Numbered from the stretch's first letter, positions 37,353 through 44,795 are shown. The stretch: DNA of 64,000 nucleotides from Acidovorax sp. NCPPB 3576 (GCF_028473605.1 NZ_CP097267.1:2534501-2598500); one strand, 5' to 3'. Numbers and translations are program-made. Notes: generated by a model from the sequence alone, not told the origin.

Positions 37353-37925
37353 TCAGTCCGGCTTCAGGAAACGCGTGAACGTCTTGCGGAATTTCTCCAC
37401 CTTCGGGCCCACCACGAAGGCGCAATAGCCCTGGCCGGGGTGGTTCAGAAAGTAGTCCTGGTGGTAGTCCTCGGCCGGCCAGTAGCCTTTGAGCGGCACC
37501 ACCTCGGTCACGATCGGGGCGCCGAACAGCTTGTCCTGCGACATCTGCCGCACCATCGCCTCGGCTTCGCTTTGGTGCTCGGGGGTCTCGGTGTAGATGC
37601 CGCTGCGGTACTGCGTGCCCACGTCGTTGCCCTGGCGGTTCAGCGTGGTGGGGTCGTGCGTGGCGAAGAAGATCTCCAGCAGGTCGCGCAGCGCGATCAC
37701 GGCGGGGTCGAACGTCAGCCGCACCACCTCGGCATGGCCGGTGGTGCCCGTGCAGACGTCCTCGTAGGTGGGGTTGGGTGCGCGGCCGTTGGCGTAGCCG
37801 CTTTCCACGTCGGTCACGCCGCGAACGCGGTCGAACACGGCTTCGGTGCACCAGAAGCAGCCGCTTCCTAAAGTGATAGCAGACAATTGAGTATTTCCGC
37901 CGTCTAGCGTCGAATTTTGCGACAT
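37353..37925 (-). CDS. msrA: Peptide methionine sulfoxide reductase A, N-terminus supplied by an integrated element
   Basis: A 190-residue MsrA that reduces methionine-S-sulfoxide. The catalytic cysteine is C23 in GSGCFWCTEAVF; GTTGHAEVVRL, EIFFATHDPTTLNRQGNDVGTQYRS and HQDYFLNHP are family motifs. Residues 1-20 (MSQNSTLDGGNTQLSAITLG) come from the left end of the integrative element; the original start ([11 protein letters not shown]) is stranded at 44855. The 17-bp attL core covers the GCFWCT codons. The promoter must now come from the element, close to its integrase gene, so msrA expression may have changed. The protein should remain active because the motif is restored in frame. Confidence 0.92.
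   Translation of the reverse strand: MSQNSTLDGGNTQLSAITLGSGCFWCTEAVFDRVRGVTDVESGYANGRAPNPTYEDVCTGTTGHAEVVRLTFDPAVIALRDLLEIFFATHDPTTLNRQGNDVGTQYRSGIYTETPEHQSEAEAMVRQMSQDKLFGAPIVTEVVPLKGYWPAEDYHQDYFLNHPGQGYCAFVVGPKVEKFRKTFTRFLKPD
37846..37862. repeat. attL core of the element
   Basis: GTGCACCAGAAGCAGCC, identical to 44809-44825. On the msrA strand it encodes G-C-F-W-C plus the start of T, i.e. the catalytic motif. Confidence 0.85.
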
Positions 37926-37951
37926 ATGAGCTACTCCGATAAGATGTGTTT

Positions 37952-37960
37952 TTTGCCAAA
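37952..37960. promoter_or_regulatory. TTTGCCAAA site near attL
   Basis: TTTGCCAAA occurs here, about 100 bp inside the left end, and twice near the right end (44749-44757 and 44760-44768). Symmetric copies at both ends suggest arm-type binding sites for the integrase or a directionality factor. Confidence 0.45.
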
Positions 37961-37970
37961 AAATCACCAA

Positions 37971-39269
37971 ATGACTACTACCCTACCCCGAGGCATTCAG
38001 GCCGTGGCTTGGAAGAACCAGGACGGCACCAAGTCTCTACGTTATAGAGTCAGGATACAGCGCAAGGATTTCAAGTCTGACGAGCTGTTTAAAGACATTA
38101 CAGAGGCTCAACAATTCTTGTTGAACTCCAAAACGAAATCAGGTCGTGCAATGCTTCAAAGCAAGCATGAAGTGATGCAAGCGCACGAAAAAGAATTGCT
38201 TGAAAAATGGATGGAAACGCAACTTTTAAAGTCGTTCATTCGCACTTTTGTCTATCGCTATCAAAGAGATGTTGTTGAAACAATCGACACATCAACAGAG
38301 TCTCAAAAGAGAAAAAAGTCTAATCTTTTATCATTCTTGAAGACAATTAGAACAACAAAAATTGAGAGAGTTATCAACGCAAAAGTCCCGAGCATGATGC
38401 AAAACATGACTGGAGACAAAAAGGAGCTGAAAGACTTCGGAAGTATTGAAATTGAAGATTTCAGCGAGTATGACGTTAATGCTTATATAGTTGCAAGACT
38501 GAAAGAGAAAAAGAAAAGCTCAACGATCAATAGAGAGCTATCAATCATTTCTCAAATTTTTGAGCATTGCAGACACTCAACACCTGCGCTCAAAGGTTTG
38601 ATGAACCCCGTTCAGCTACGAAATAAAAAGTTACTAAGTGGTAAGCGTGATCAGAAGCCAAAACGCCGCTTGACTGACCAAGACAAAGAACGCTTGTTCT
38701 TAGCTCTTGATAGTTATAGCAATCCTGAGTTAAAAACGATTTGCTTACTCAGCTTAGCTACGGCAATGCGCCGCAGTGAGATCGTTAATTTGAAGTGGTG
38801 GCAAGTAGGCCAGGGGCACATCCATTTACCAACGACGAAAAGCAACCGCCCGAGGGACGTATATCTAACGCAAGAAGCTCAGGAGCTTCTAAGCGCCCTG
38901 CCCCGAAGTGCCGATACCTCGAAGGTGTTCGGCAGCTACTCAACAGTTGCAGGATTCGAGGGCTCCTTCACTAAGCTAATGCACACGCACAGCTTAGAAC
39001 ACATTACTTTCCACATTTTTAGAAAAGAGGCTTTTTCAATCTTCTTTGAGCGCCTAGGGGCTGACAATGCAACGTTGTTGAGTGAATTTTTGGGAGTTAG
39101 TAGCGTGCGAAAGTTCAAAGAACTACACGCCCCGAAAGTCGTTAAAGACCTTGCAAGCGAAAAAAACATCTTGCAAAGCGGCGGGCATATGAATGCACAG
39201 ACAACCAAAGATCATTATTTGACATTGAAAAAAGAAGAACAAAAACTCTTGACTAAAGAAAAAGTGTGA
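37971..39269 (+). CDS. int: Tyrosine site-specific integrase
   Basis: A 432-residue tyrosine recombinase. The catalytic arginine is in LATAMRRSEIVNLKWW, the beta-hairpin lysine in PTTKSNRPRDVYL, the HxxR box is HIFR, and the C-terminal nucleophile is the tyrosine of TTKDHYLTLK. The N-terminal half has the SAM-like core-binding domain. It is next to attL, divergent from the new msrA start, with the two genes sharing a 45-base gap. ATG 37971 is preferred over in-frame ATG 37926 because the protein then begins as related integrases do (MTTTLPRGIQAVAWKNQDG). It should join attP to the msrA target. Confidence 0.92.
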   Translation: MTTTLPRGIQAVAWKNQDGTKSLRYRVRIQRKDFKSDELFKDITEAQQFLLNSKTKSGRAMLQSKHEVMQAHEKELLEKWMETQLLKSFIRTFVYRYQRDVVETIDTSTESQKRKKSNLLSFLKTIRTTKIERVINAKVPSMMQNMTGDKKELKDFGSIEIEDFSEYDVNAYIVARLKEKKKSSTINRELSIISQIFEHCRHSTPALKGLMNPVQLRNKKLLSGKRDQKPKRRLTDQDKERLFLALDSYSNPELKTICLLSLATAMRRSEIVNLKWWQVGQGHIHLPTTKSNRPRDVYLTQEAQELLSALPRSADTSKVFGSYSTVAGFEGSFTKLMHTHSLEHITFHIFRKEAFSIFFERLGADNATLLSEFLGVSSVRKFKELHAPKVVKDLASEKNILQSGGHMNAQTTKDHYLTLKKEEQKLLTKEKV

Positions 39270-39321
39270 TAGATGATGACACTAATTTAACAAAGCCCCG
39301 AGGGGCTCAGGAGTGGGAAAA

Positions 39322-39735
39322 ATGGCAACTGCGAAGACTGATGAAAAGAAAGAACTGACACGCGAAGAGATCGAGCAAAAGCGCGAGGCGCTCTTGCAAG
39401 CTCAACGTGAACTTGATAAGCAGCTTTACGAGCTTGACAACAAGAACTTCATTGAAGCTTTTAAGTATCTTGAAAGTAACAAAATCAGCTTTTCAGACCT
39501 CGAAAAATACTATTCAGAAAATTTGGCACCTGTCATTTTTCATATTAATTTTGAAGACGGCACCGAATTCATTCGTCGCCAAGGTCAAATTGGTCAAATG
39601 TCTAACGTGATGAAAGCTAAGCTTCAAGCACTGGGTCGCCCTGCCCTGGCGCTGGGCAAGCAAAAAGGATTTGACACAGAAGGCGCAAAGGTTATTGAGT
39701 CAATCTTTAAAGCTCGCAAAACTCGCGGTAGCTAA
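39322..39735 (+). CDS. Small helical protein of unknown function in the element
   Basis: A 137-residue protein with an N-terminal coiled-coil-like part (ELTREEIEQKREALLQAQREL) and a basic C-terminal tail (FKARKTRGS). It lies 52 bases after the integrase and ends at a strong terminator. Size and position suit an accessory DNA-binding or regulatory protein, but no motif was recognised. A longer frame from GTG 39313 is possible. Confidence 0.65.
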   Translation: MATAKTDEKKELTREEIEQKREALLQAQRELDKQLYELDNKNFIEAFKYLESNKISFSDLEKYYSENLAPVIFHINFEDGTEFIRRQGQIGQMSNVMKAKLQALGRPALALGKQKGFDTEGAKVIESIFKARKTRGS

Positions 39736-39752
39736 CCCACAGCTACCAAAGA

Positions 39753-39776
39753 AAAAAGGCCCTTTGGGGCCTTTTT
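39753..39776 (+). terminator. Rho-independent terminator
   Basis: AAAAAGGCCC-TTTG-GGGCCTTTTT, a 10-bp stem flanked by A and T tracts, so it may work in both directions. It closes the integrase operon. Confidence 0.9.
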
Positions 39777-39779
39777 CTT

Positions 39780-40684
39780 TTTATATCTGCAAAACGTGAT
39801 AACCGATATTCTTCATTTTCATCTTAAACGAATCAGCAATATTTAAGATATATAAACTGCATCTGTGCAATAACTGCGTAGATAACAAAGTTAAAAGACA
39901 CGTTCATTATGAACTTAGCAGATAGAAAAAAGACCCTCTCCCTGGGCCTTTTTCTTTTTCTCAAACAATTTTCTCTACACAAATAATCAAGCGAATTACA
40001 AACTTTCAGTAACTACAAAGAAAGATGCAGCTTGACTTGTTCTTATATTAACGATTTTTATTTAAAAGTCAAGTCTATTGATAACTAAATTATCAACAGC
40101 TTAAAGCTATTGATAAAAGCTTACGCTTACTTTAGTTCTCAACAGACAACAGCCCTGACGCGCTCATTGTGCATATGTGCACAAGTCTACGACTTGCACA
40201 CATACACACAACCGCTTGCCGTTCCCATTCTTTTTAATTTCTCTTCAAGACAGAGAAAACCAAGCCACCAGAACGAGCCGCAAGGCCCGTTCTCTACGCT
40301 GTTGAGGGGTAGCCCTCACCTTTGAGCCCTAGCCCCTTGGAGGGGCTAAAAACGGCTCCTAGAAGTGCTCTTGACACTTCGCACTTTTCCTTTTAACCCT
40401 GACACCACCTTGTGACACCACCGAAACCCGCGCCAGTATTGGCTTAGCGGGGAGTGCTGACACTAGAGCGTGACAACTGGGTTTTTGACTTTGACACCAC
40501 CGAAACCTAAGCCCAGCTTGGCTTAGCGGGGAGTGCTGACACCTTTTTTTTGTATTAATGACAAGATCATTGATTACAACCCTCTTTAGAGAAAAATCAA
40601 TAGTATTCTATTGATATTAATAAATACTATTCAATATAAAACAAAGAAATAAAAAAGGCGCAACACGAAAAACGCAAAATATAT
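39780..40684. other. Non-coding, origin-like region of the element
   Basis: About 900 bases without a credible gene. It contains a second weak terminator (about 39928-39956), an AT-rich stretch, an inverted repeat TTGATAA-N5-TTATCAA (40078-40096) whose right arm is part of a DnaA-box-like TTATCAACA, a second CTATTGATAA at 40107-40116, an inverted repeat TTGTGCA-N4-TGCACAA (40167-40184), and the long direct repeats described separately. Together these suit an oriV and/or oriT. Confidence 0.55.
40400..40543. repeat. Long direct repeats with GACACCACC iterons
   Basis: Two copies, 40413-40464 and 40492-40542, begin TGACACCACCGAAACC and end TTAGCGGGGAGTGCTGACAC. GACACCACC also occurs at 40401. 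Each copy has an internal inverted repeat (GCCA/TGGC in the first, TAAGCC/GGCTTA in the second). The pattern resembles iterons of a replication origin or relaxase-binding repeats. Confidence 0.65.
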
Positions 40685-40713
40685 TTGACTTTAAATAATT
40701 CTTCTGCTACTTT
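40685..40713 (+). promoter_or_regulatory. Promoter of the element's second operon
   Basis: TTGACT, 17-base spacer, TACTTT with TGC in front (extended -10). The spacer and downstream bases closely match the promoter at 41933-41961, including TTCTGCTA and GTATATA. Confidence 0.65.
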
Positions 40714-40731
40714 GTATATACAACTACAAAG
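40710..40731. promoter_or_regulatory. Inverted repeat overlapping the -10 region
   Basis: CTTTGTA-N8-TACAAAG. The half-site TACAAAG recurs in the palindrome at 42004-42018, so one repressor could control both promoters. Confidence 0.45.
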
Positions 40732-40742
40732 AAAGAATAATT

Positions 40743-41297
40743 ATGACAACTTCAAATAAAGAGCAATTTTTAAACGTAGATAAAAAACATTTCTATGTTT
40801 TGTTTTCAAAAAATCTCAACTGCTACGATAGATTAGTTTATTTCACAATATGCGCAAGAGCTACGTTTAAATATCAAATTTTCGGCATTTACAAAGAAGA
40901 GACTTTTACAACTCTCAAAAACTCAGTTTTTGCACAATCAAATAGTAATGACGATTTTTATAAAGACATTACAGCTTTAAAGCGCTCGCTTGCAAAACTA
41001 GAAAAAAACAATTTAATTAAAGTTTTGTCAAATAAAAACTTGATTATTTCACTCGATACAAAACAAACTATTGAGCAAGTTTTTAGAGCTATCGCATTAA
41101 ACGTAAACGACTTCAACATATATGCAAAGCGTATTGCAGAATTAGAAAAAGCTTTTAATTTAAAGATATATGTAAAAACGATAGAGCAAGAAAAAGAAGA
41201 CTCAAAAGAAATCGCAGAAATATTTTATAAAGAAAAGCAAGAAGAAGAAGACTTTTTCGAAGAAGCAGCAAAAGAATTTTTTAAAGGAGATAGATGA
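40743..41297 (+). CDS. Winged-helix-like protein, possible replication initiator
   Basis: A 184-residue lysine-rich protein. The segment NCYDRLVYFTICARATFK followed by LKNSVFAQ and ITALKRSLAKLEKNNLIKVL looks like a winged-helix domain as found at the N-terminus of plasmid Rep proteins and DnaD-like factors. The C-terminus is a charged helix (KEKQEEEDFFEEAAKEFF). It follows the origin-like repeats directly, as Rep genes often do. No catalytic motif seen. Function as initiator is inference. Confidence 0.6.
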   Translation: MTTSNKEQFLNVDKKHFYVLFSKNLNCYDRLVYFTICARATFKYQIFGIYKEETFTTLKNSVFAQSNSNDDFYKDITALKRSLAKLEKNNLIKVLSNKNLIISLDTKQTIEQVFRAIALNVNDFNIYAKRIAELEKAFNLKIYVKTIEQEKEDSKEIAEIFYKEKQEEEDFFEEAAKEFFKGDR

Positions 41298-41503
41298 TGA
41301 CTAAGAAAACAATAGAAAGCATAGACGTTGACAATGTCAACAAGGTGCGCGAGGGCGCAGGTTTGCCCCCATGGGGCACTAGCACGGGCACGCAGGGCCA
41401 GGGCTCCAATAGCTCCGGCAGTTCCGGCACCCAGGGCCAGGGCTCAGGTGGAGGCCACAAGCCGCCACCAAAAAATACAACAACGGGGATCAAACACAAA
41501 TGA
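41294..41503 (+). CDS. Small low-complexity protein with GTQGQGS repeats
   Basis: A 69-residue protein. The first 25 residues are ordinary (MMTKKTIESIDVDNVNKVRE), then two GTQGQGS units within a glycine/serine/proline-rich stretch, ending KPPPKNTTTGIKHK. The repeat part is GC-rich, unlike the rest of the element, and is a direct DNA repeat (GGCACNCAGGGCCAGGGCTC twice, 41388 and 41429). It overlaps the stop of the gene before (ATGATGA). Function unknown. Confidence 0.55.
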   Translation: MMTKKTIESIDVDNVNKVREGAGLPPWGTSTGTQGQGSNSSGSSGTQGQGSGGGHKPPPKNTTTGIKHK

Positions 41504-41679
41504 ACTACGAAGAGCTAATCGAGCGCGAACGCGCACGAAGGAAAAGAGATAAAGAAGAAGTTATCGCATACTTAAAACACACTGGAGATATGTATCACAT
41601 ACTAGCAATATTTATGTTTACGATGTGTCTTATAAGTATAGTTTTCATTATTTTGATAGCTAAGAGCCATCTGCATTAG
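41500..41679 (+). CDS. 59-residue single-pass membrane protein
   Basis: ATG 41500 overlaps the stop of the preceding gene (ATGA). The protein has a charged head (MNYEELIERERARRKRDKEE) and one hydrophobic helix (ILAIFMFTMCLISIVFIILI), ending KSHLH. The strong terminator 28 bases after its stop supports it as the last gene of this operon. It resembles in layout small entry-exclusion or anchor proteins, but no family is recognised. Confidence 0.6.
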   Translation: MNYEELIERERARRKRDKEEVIAYLKHTGDMYHILAIFMFTMCLISIVFIILIAKSHLH

Positions 41680-41931
41680 TAAGTCAATGAAAACTTCCAG
41701 AAAGAGGGAGCCGGTAGGCTCTTTTTTTTCGTCTAAAACTTTGTTTTGACACGCTAAAAGTTCACGTTCGCAGCGTTCAAGCTCTCTCGTTTCAATCTCG
41801 CAAGACGCGAGATTTTCAACTTCAATAGCTTTTCTTCTTCTTTTTGTTGCTTCTAGATAAGCAACAAAAGCAGTGCGTGAAGCTTTGATTTTCCTAAAAT
41901 CTCTATATTTGTATTTATTTTTGTAGTTCAT
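41602..41931 (-). CDS. Uncertain open frame on the opposite strand (109 residues)
   Basis: The frame encodes a basic then acidic helical protein (FRKIKASRTAFVAYLEATKRRRKA, CERELLACQNKVLDE). It overlaps the 59-residue gene and a strong plus-strand terminator, and has no clear ribosome site. Its start MNYK uses the same ATGAACTAC sequence as two plus-strand starts. May be real but is doubtful. Confidence 0.3.
   Translation of the reverse strand: MNYKNKYKYRDFRKIKASRTAFVAYLEATKRRRKAIEVENLASCEIETRELERCERELLACQNKVLDEKKEPTGSLFLEVFIDLLMQMALSYQNNENYTYKTHRKHKYC
41708..41729 (+). terminator. Rho-independent terminator
   Basis: GAGCC-GGTA-GGCTC followed by eight T. It ends the operon starting at 40743. 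Confidence 0.85.
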
Positions 41932-41932
41932 A

Positions 41933-41961
41933 TTGACTTTTAATATTCATTCTGCTATTAA
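41933..41961 (+). promoter_or_regulatory. Promoter of the mobilization operon
   Basis: TTGACT, 17 bases, TATTAA with a TGC extension. It is a near copy of the promoter at 40685-40713. Confidence 0.65.
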
Positions 41962-42000
41962 TAGTATATATGAAGTTTAAGAAAAAGCAAGCATACACAA

Positions 42001-42159
42001 ATGAACTACAAAGTAGTTAATTTGTGGCTTGAAAGGGGTGACCCCTTTACCCCTCGAACTTCAAAAATTCACAACATAAAGAAAGGTATTTATTATGAGG
42101 ATTATAGTGAAAGCGTATATAAAAAGTTGCATAAATTATGCAAACGATTTGGCAAATAA
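42001..42159 (+). CDS. Possible 52-residue leader protein of the mobilization operon
   Basis: ATG 42001 opens a 52-codon frame (MNYKVVNLWLERGDPFTPRT at the start) that overlaps the next gene by 65 bases. It contains the two palindromes of this leader, so the open frame may be chance. Low confidence. Confidence 0.25.
   Translation: MNYKVVNLWLERGDPFTPRTSKIHNIKKGIYYEDYSESVYKKLHKLCKRFGK
42004..42048. promoter_or_regulatory. Two palindromes in the leader of the mobilization operon
   Basis: AACTAC-AAA-GTAGTT (42004-42018) and AAAGGGGT-G-ACCCCTTT (42032-42048), both perfect, lie 45-90 bp downstream of the -10 box. The first shares TACAAAG with the site at 40710-40731. They are likely repressor sites or a translational hairpin. 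Confidence 0.5.
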
Positions 42160-42634
42160 TTCTATTTTTTACACAGATGAAGATCATAGTGATAAATTAG
42201 AAATATGCGGGGCTTTAAAATACTTGTTTATTTTTAATAAATCATTTAAACGAGAAATAGAAGTTGATATTCTATACAAATTAATTGAAGACGATGAAGC
42301 TAACGATTTAAAAGAGTTTGTTAAATATGTTGAAGAAAATCAATTTAACAAAGAAAAAATAGATGCAGCAAAAAGAAAATTCTTTGAATTTGAAGACGAA
42401 GAGTTCGAAGGGCTATTGAATGATTTTATATTTGCAGCAAAAACAATCAGCAAAGAATATTTGCAAGACTATCAACTTGACTACTTCGATTTAGACAAAC
42501 GTCACTTGATAGATATAAAAACATATGACGCACAACCAGAAATTTTTTCTCTGCTTACAACGAGAGAAGCAATCGAAAAGCGTGACTTAGAAAAAATGCT
42601 TTTAGAAAAGCCAAAGAAAAAGTTCAAGCTATGA
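42095..42634 (+). CDS. Acidic protein of unknown function, first main gene of the mobilization operon
   Basis: A 179-residue, mostly helical protein rich in E, D and K (FEFEDEEFEGLLNDF). AAAGG precedes ATG 42095 by about 8 bases. The stop overlaps the next start (ATGA). No family recognised; position suggests a role in transfer or its control. Confidence 0.6.
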   Translation: MRIIVKAYIKSCINYANDLANNSIFYTDEDHSDKLEICGALKYLFIFNKSFKREIEVDILYKLIEDDEANDLKEFVKYVEENQFNKEKIDAAKRKFFEFEDEEFEGLLNDFIFAAKTISKEYLQDYQLDYFDLDKRHLIDIKTYDAQPEIFSLLTTREAIEKRDLEKMLLEKPKKKFKL

Positions 42635-42837
42635 CAGAAAACGACTACAAATTTTTGTCAGTCGAATTCGAGAAGCTCGCGACAGAGTGCGAGTTTCTAT
42701 TAGGTGACAGACTGAACAAAGAACTAATGACACTTGAACTTTACAACGAACATATGCTGAGAATCGAAGTGTTAAGAGAGTTTATTAATAACAAAAAGAA
42801 AGAAGACAACAATGCAAGAAAAGAAAAAAGAGAGTGA
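42631..42837 (+). CDS. Small helical protein of unknown function
   Basis: A 68-residue protein (MTENDYKFLSVEFEKLATEC...) ending in a lysine/arginine-rich tail. It overlaps its neighbours at both ends (4 and 26 bases), showing tight coupling in the mob operon. No motif recognised. Confidence 0.5.
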   Translation: MTENDYKFLSVEFEKLATECEFLLGDRLNKELMTLELYNEHMLRIEVLREFINNKKKEDNNARKEKRE

Positions 42838-43153
42838 TTTAAGAAGAAGTCAAATACTAAATTTGCGTTTGTCAAAAGAGGAAATTGAACGCATAGACGA
42901 TTTACGTCAATCGACAAATCGCAGTAGATACATACGAAGCAAAGCTCTTGACATAGAGATTAAAGACAAAAGCTACATTGCTTTAATCAGTCAATTCAAA
43001 CGCTTTAACGCAAACTTCAATCAAGTTGCGCAAGCACTCAATATTATAAAAAGCAGTGCTGACAAAAGCTTTTATAACTTCTCTTTAATCGAAAAACGAT
43101 TAGAAGAATGTGCGCAAGAAGTCAAACACCTCAGCGAAGAGGTGGACAAGTGA
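42812..43153 (+). CDS. mobC: MobC-like relaxosome accessory protein
   Basis: A 113-residue protein with a ribbon-helix-helix-like N-terminus (RRSQILNLRLSKEEIERIDDL, NRSRYIRSKALD) and a helical C-terminus with FNQVAQALN, a motif common in MobC/MbeC proteins. Such proteins bind oriT beside the relaxase. Its stop overlaps the GTG start of mobA, as in known mobCA pairs. Confidence 0.75.
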   Translation: MQEKKKESDLRRSQILNLRLSKEEIERIDDLRQSTNRSRYIRSKALDIEIKDKSYIALISQFKRFNANFNQVAQALNIIKSSADKSFYNFSLIEKRLEECAQEVKHLSEEVDK

Positions 43154-44247
43154 TTTTAGGTTTCTCCAGCCACGGCACAGGCCCGGGAAAAGGCCCAACT
43201 TACTACATTAGCTCAGGCACGAAGTGGAATGGCGAACGCCGCTCAATAGCTCCCGTGCTCTTGCACGGCAACAGCAGAAGAACGGAAAGACTTATCGACT
43301 CTATCAGTCGTAAGCATAAATACACTTCTTGTGTAATTTCTTTTACGAAAGAAGAATACTCAAAAGAACTCGCTCAAAAAGTTTTAGCTGATTTTTTAAA
43401 ATCAGCTTTTGGAAATTTAGAGAGTTCAAGCTATGACTATCTCGCTTATCTTCACTTAGACACCGAAAACCCGCATATTCATATCGTAGTCCCGCGTGTC
43501 AATTTAGAAACGGGAACTGATTTAAACATTGCGCCCCCCGGCAGTCAAAAAAACATCTGGAACTTATGGGGAATAGTCACACGCGACAAGTTCAATCTTG
43601 AACACATAGAAGAAAACAATATTGACAATCTGCCAATTTCTAGAAAAGAAAAAAGAATGATAGATCAGGGTCTTTTAAGAAAAATGTCTCACACACAGCT
43701 AAAACTACAAATTGACGAAGTGATAAGAGAAAACATTGCTAACGACTTACTGCAAAACCGTCAAGAAGTTATTGACTTTTTAAAATTCAACGGTTTTGAA
43801 ATTGCACGAGTGACAGACAGTTCAATCAGTATAAAAACTGAGAGTAGAAATATAAGACTAGAGAAAGGTATATATGAAAGAAGAACAAATGACAACGAAA
43901 ACACTTACACAGAGAATGCAAGACAATCAGCAATACCTCAGAGACGAGATCGCTCTGATTACGAAGCTTGGATTAATAGAATTAAAGAGCGATACAACGA
44001 AGCTCTTTACAGAAAGCTTGCTTACTTTGCGAGTAGATACAAAAGCAGAAGTGAGAAAGACAAGACAAGAGATGAAAGAGAGCTTGTTAAAACTAAGACA
44101 ACAAGTGTTTGTATTGACAATCACAGCAGTAGTCACAAATCTAGCTCTTTTGACAGTTTTAGCAATAACAATATTAAAATGAAAGATAACAATAAAAATG
44201 ATGAAACTCAAGCACAAAACAGAAGAAGAGCTTTTAAATTTCCATAA
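43150..44247 (+). CDS. mobA: MOB-family relaxase
   Basis: A 365-residue relaxase that nicks oriT and leads the strand into the recipient. The metal-binding motif reads HLDTENPHIHIVVPRVN (H102, D104, H109, H111, N118), matching the relaxase/mobilization nuclease family (MobP-like). The N-terminal FSSHGTGPG is the loop near the catalytic tyrosines (Y18, Y19). The C-terminal third is charged and low-complexity. GTG 43150 overlaps the mobC stop (GTGA). A mobB-like gene lies within its 3' part in another frame. Confidence 0.85.
   Translation: MILGFSSHGTGPGKGPTYYISSGTKWNGERRSIAPVLLHGNSRRTERLIDSISRKHKYTSCVISFTKEEYSKELAQKVLADFLKSAFGNLESSSYDYLAYLHLDTENPHIHIVVPRVNLETGTDLNIAPPGSQKNIWNLWGIVTRDKFNLEHIEENNIDNLPISRKEKRMIDQGLLRKMSHTQLKLQIDEVIRENIANDLLQNRQEVIDFLKFNGFEIARVTDSSISIKTESRNIRLEKGIYERRTNDNENTYTENARQSAIPQRRDRSDYEAWINRIKERYNEALYRKLAYFASRYKSRSEKDKTRDERELVKTKTTSVCIDNHSSSHKSSSFDSFSNNNIKMKDNNKNDETQAQNRRRAFKFP
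43874..44182 (+). CDS. mobB: MobB-like membrane protein nested in mobA
   Basis: A 102-residue frame wholly inside mobA in a different frame. It has a helical amphipathic part (LTQRMQDNQQYLRDEIAL, VRKTRQEMKESLLKLRQQ) and a C-terminal membrane helix (VLTITAVVTNLALLTVLAI). ColE1-type plasmids have MobB proteins of this design at the same position. AAAGG lies six bases before ATG 43874. Nested placement and layout make it likely real. Confidence 0.65.
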   Translation: MKEEQMTTKTLTQRMQDNQQYLRDEIALITKLGLIELKSDTTKLFTESLLTLRVDTKAEVRKTRQEMKESLLKLRQQVFVLTITAVVTNLALLTVLAITILK

Positions 44248-44746
44248 CAAAATAAATAAACTTTACTTCAACGATGAAGCAAAGATTAAATTTGTTCGTG
44301 ATAAATTTGAAGACTTCAAATTTTGGGGTCAAGCAACGTGCAAAGAAAATTTGATTACGTATCGCATAGATAGCGTTAGAGATTTAAATCAAATTTGCTT
44401 GCACGAATTCGCGCATTTATTGCAATACAAATACTTGAATTATTCAAAACACGATTTGACTTTTTCTTTAATATTTAATGCGTTGGGCTATAAAGAATTG
44501 AAATACGTCTTTATTAGTAGCTATGACATACACGAAGACAAAATTGCAAAGAATGCTTTGTATAAGTTCGCAGACTTTGAAAAGATAGTTTGTCATCTAA
44601 GCAGCTTGCCCATTGCGCAAGCCTGCCAGGACGCCCAGCGCTGGGCGATCTGGCTATGTGGTGGCATGTGGATACCCAACGACTTCGACACCCCCACGCC
44701 TGAGCCTGTGAGCGCTCAGGAGCTGGCCCAGGTGCTGGGCTATTAA
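44198..44746 (+). CDS. HExxH putative metallopeptidase
   Basis: A 182-residue protein with CLHEFAHLLQYKY (H69, E70, H73), a zinc-protease signature as in SprT-like and related domains. It overlaps the 3' end of mobA by 50 bases. The last 45 residues (from about LPIAQACQDAQRWAIWLCGG) are encoded by GC-rich DNA, unlike the rest, so the 3' end may have been replaced or acquired. It is the final gene before attR. Substrate unknown. Confidence 0.6.
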   Translation: MMKLKHKTEEELLNFHNKINKLYFNDEAKIKFVRDKFEDFKFWGQATCKENLITYRIDSVRDLNQICLHEFAHLLQYKYLNYSKHDLTFSLIFNALGYKELKYVFISSYDIHEDKIAKNALYKFADFEKIVCHLSSLPIAQACQDAQRWAIWLCGGMWIPNDFDTPTPEPVSAQELAQVLGY

Positions 44747-44748
44747 GA

Positions 44749-44768
44749 TTTGCCAAAAATTTGCCAAA
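44749..44768. promoter_or_regulatory. Two TTTGCCAAA sites near attR
   Basis: Copies at 44749-44757 and 44760-44768, 11 bases apart, about one helical turn. A third is near attL. Confidence 0.45.
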
Positions 44769-44786
44769 GAGTGCAATTTGCACTCT
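44768..44786. terminator. Hairpin at the right end of the element
   Basis: AGAGTGCAA-T-TTGCACTCT is a perfect 9-bp palindrome around one base, followed by CTCTT. It may end the mob operon or serve as a binding site near attR. Confidence 0.45.
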
Positions 44787-44795
44787 CTCTTATAG

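Noticed and set aside
40413..40542. Possible CRISPR-like array
   Set aside because: Only two long copies, about 51-52 bp each with one short gap; better explained as origin iterons.
43927..44250. Minus-strand frame opposite mobA and mobB
   Set aside because: Antisense to two supported frames; serine/valine-rich translation typical of a shadow.
44514..44783. Minus-strand frame opposite the HExxH gene
   Set aside because: Shadow of the GC-rich 3' end of that gene.
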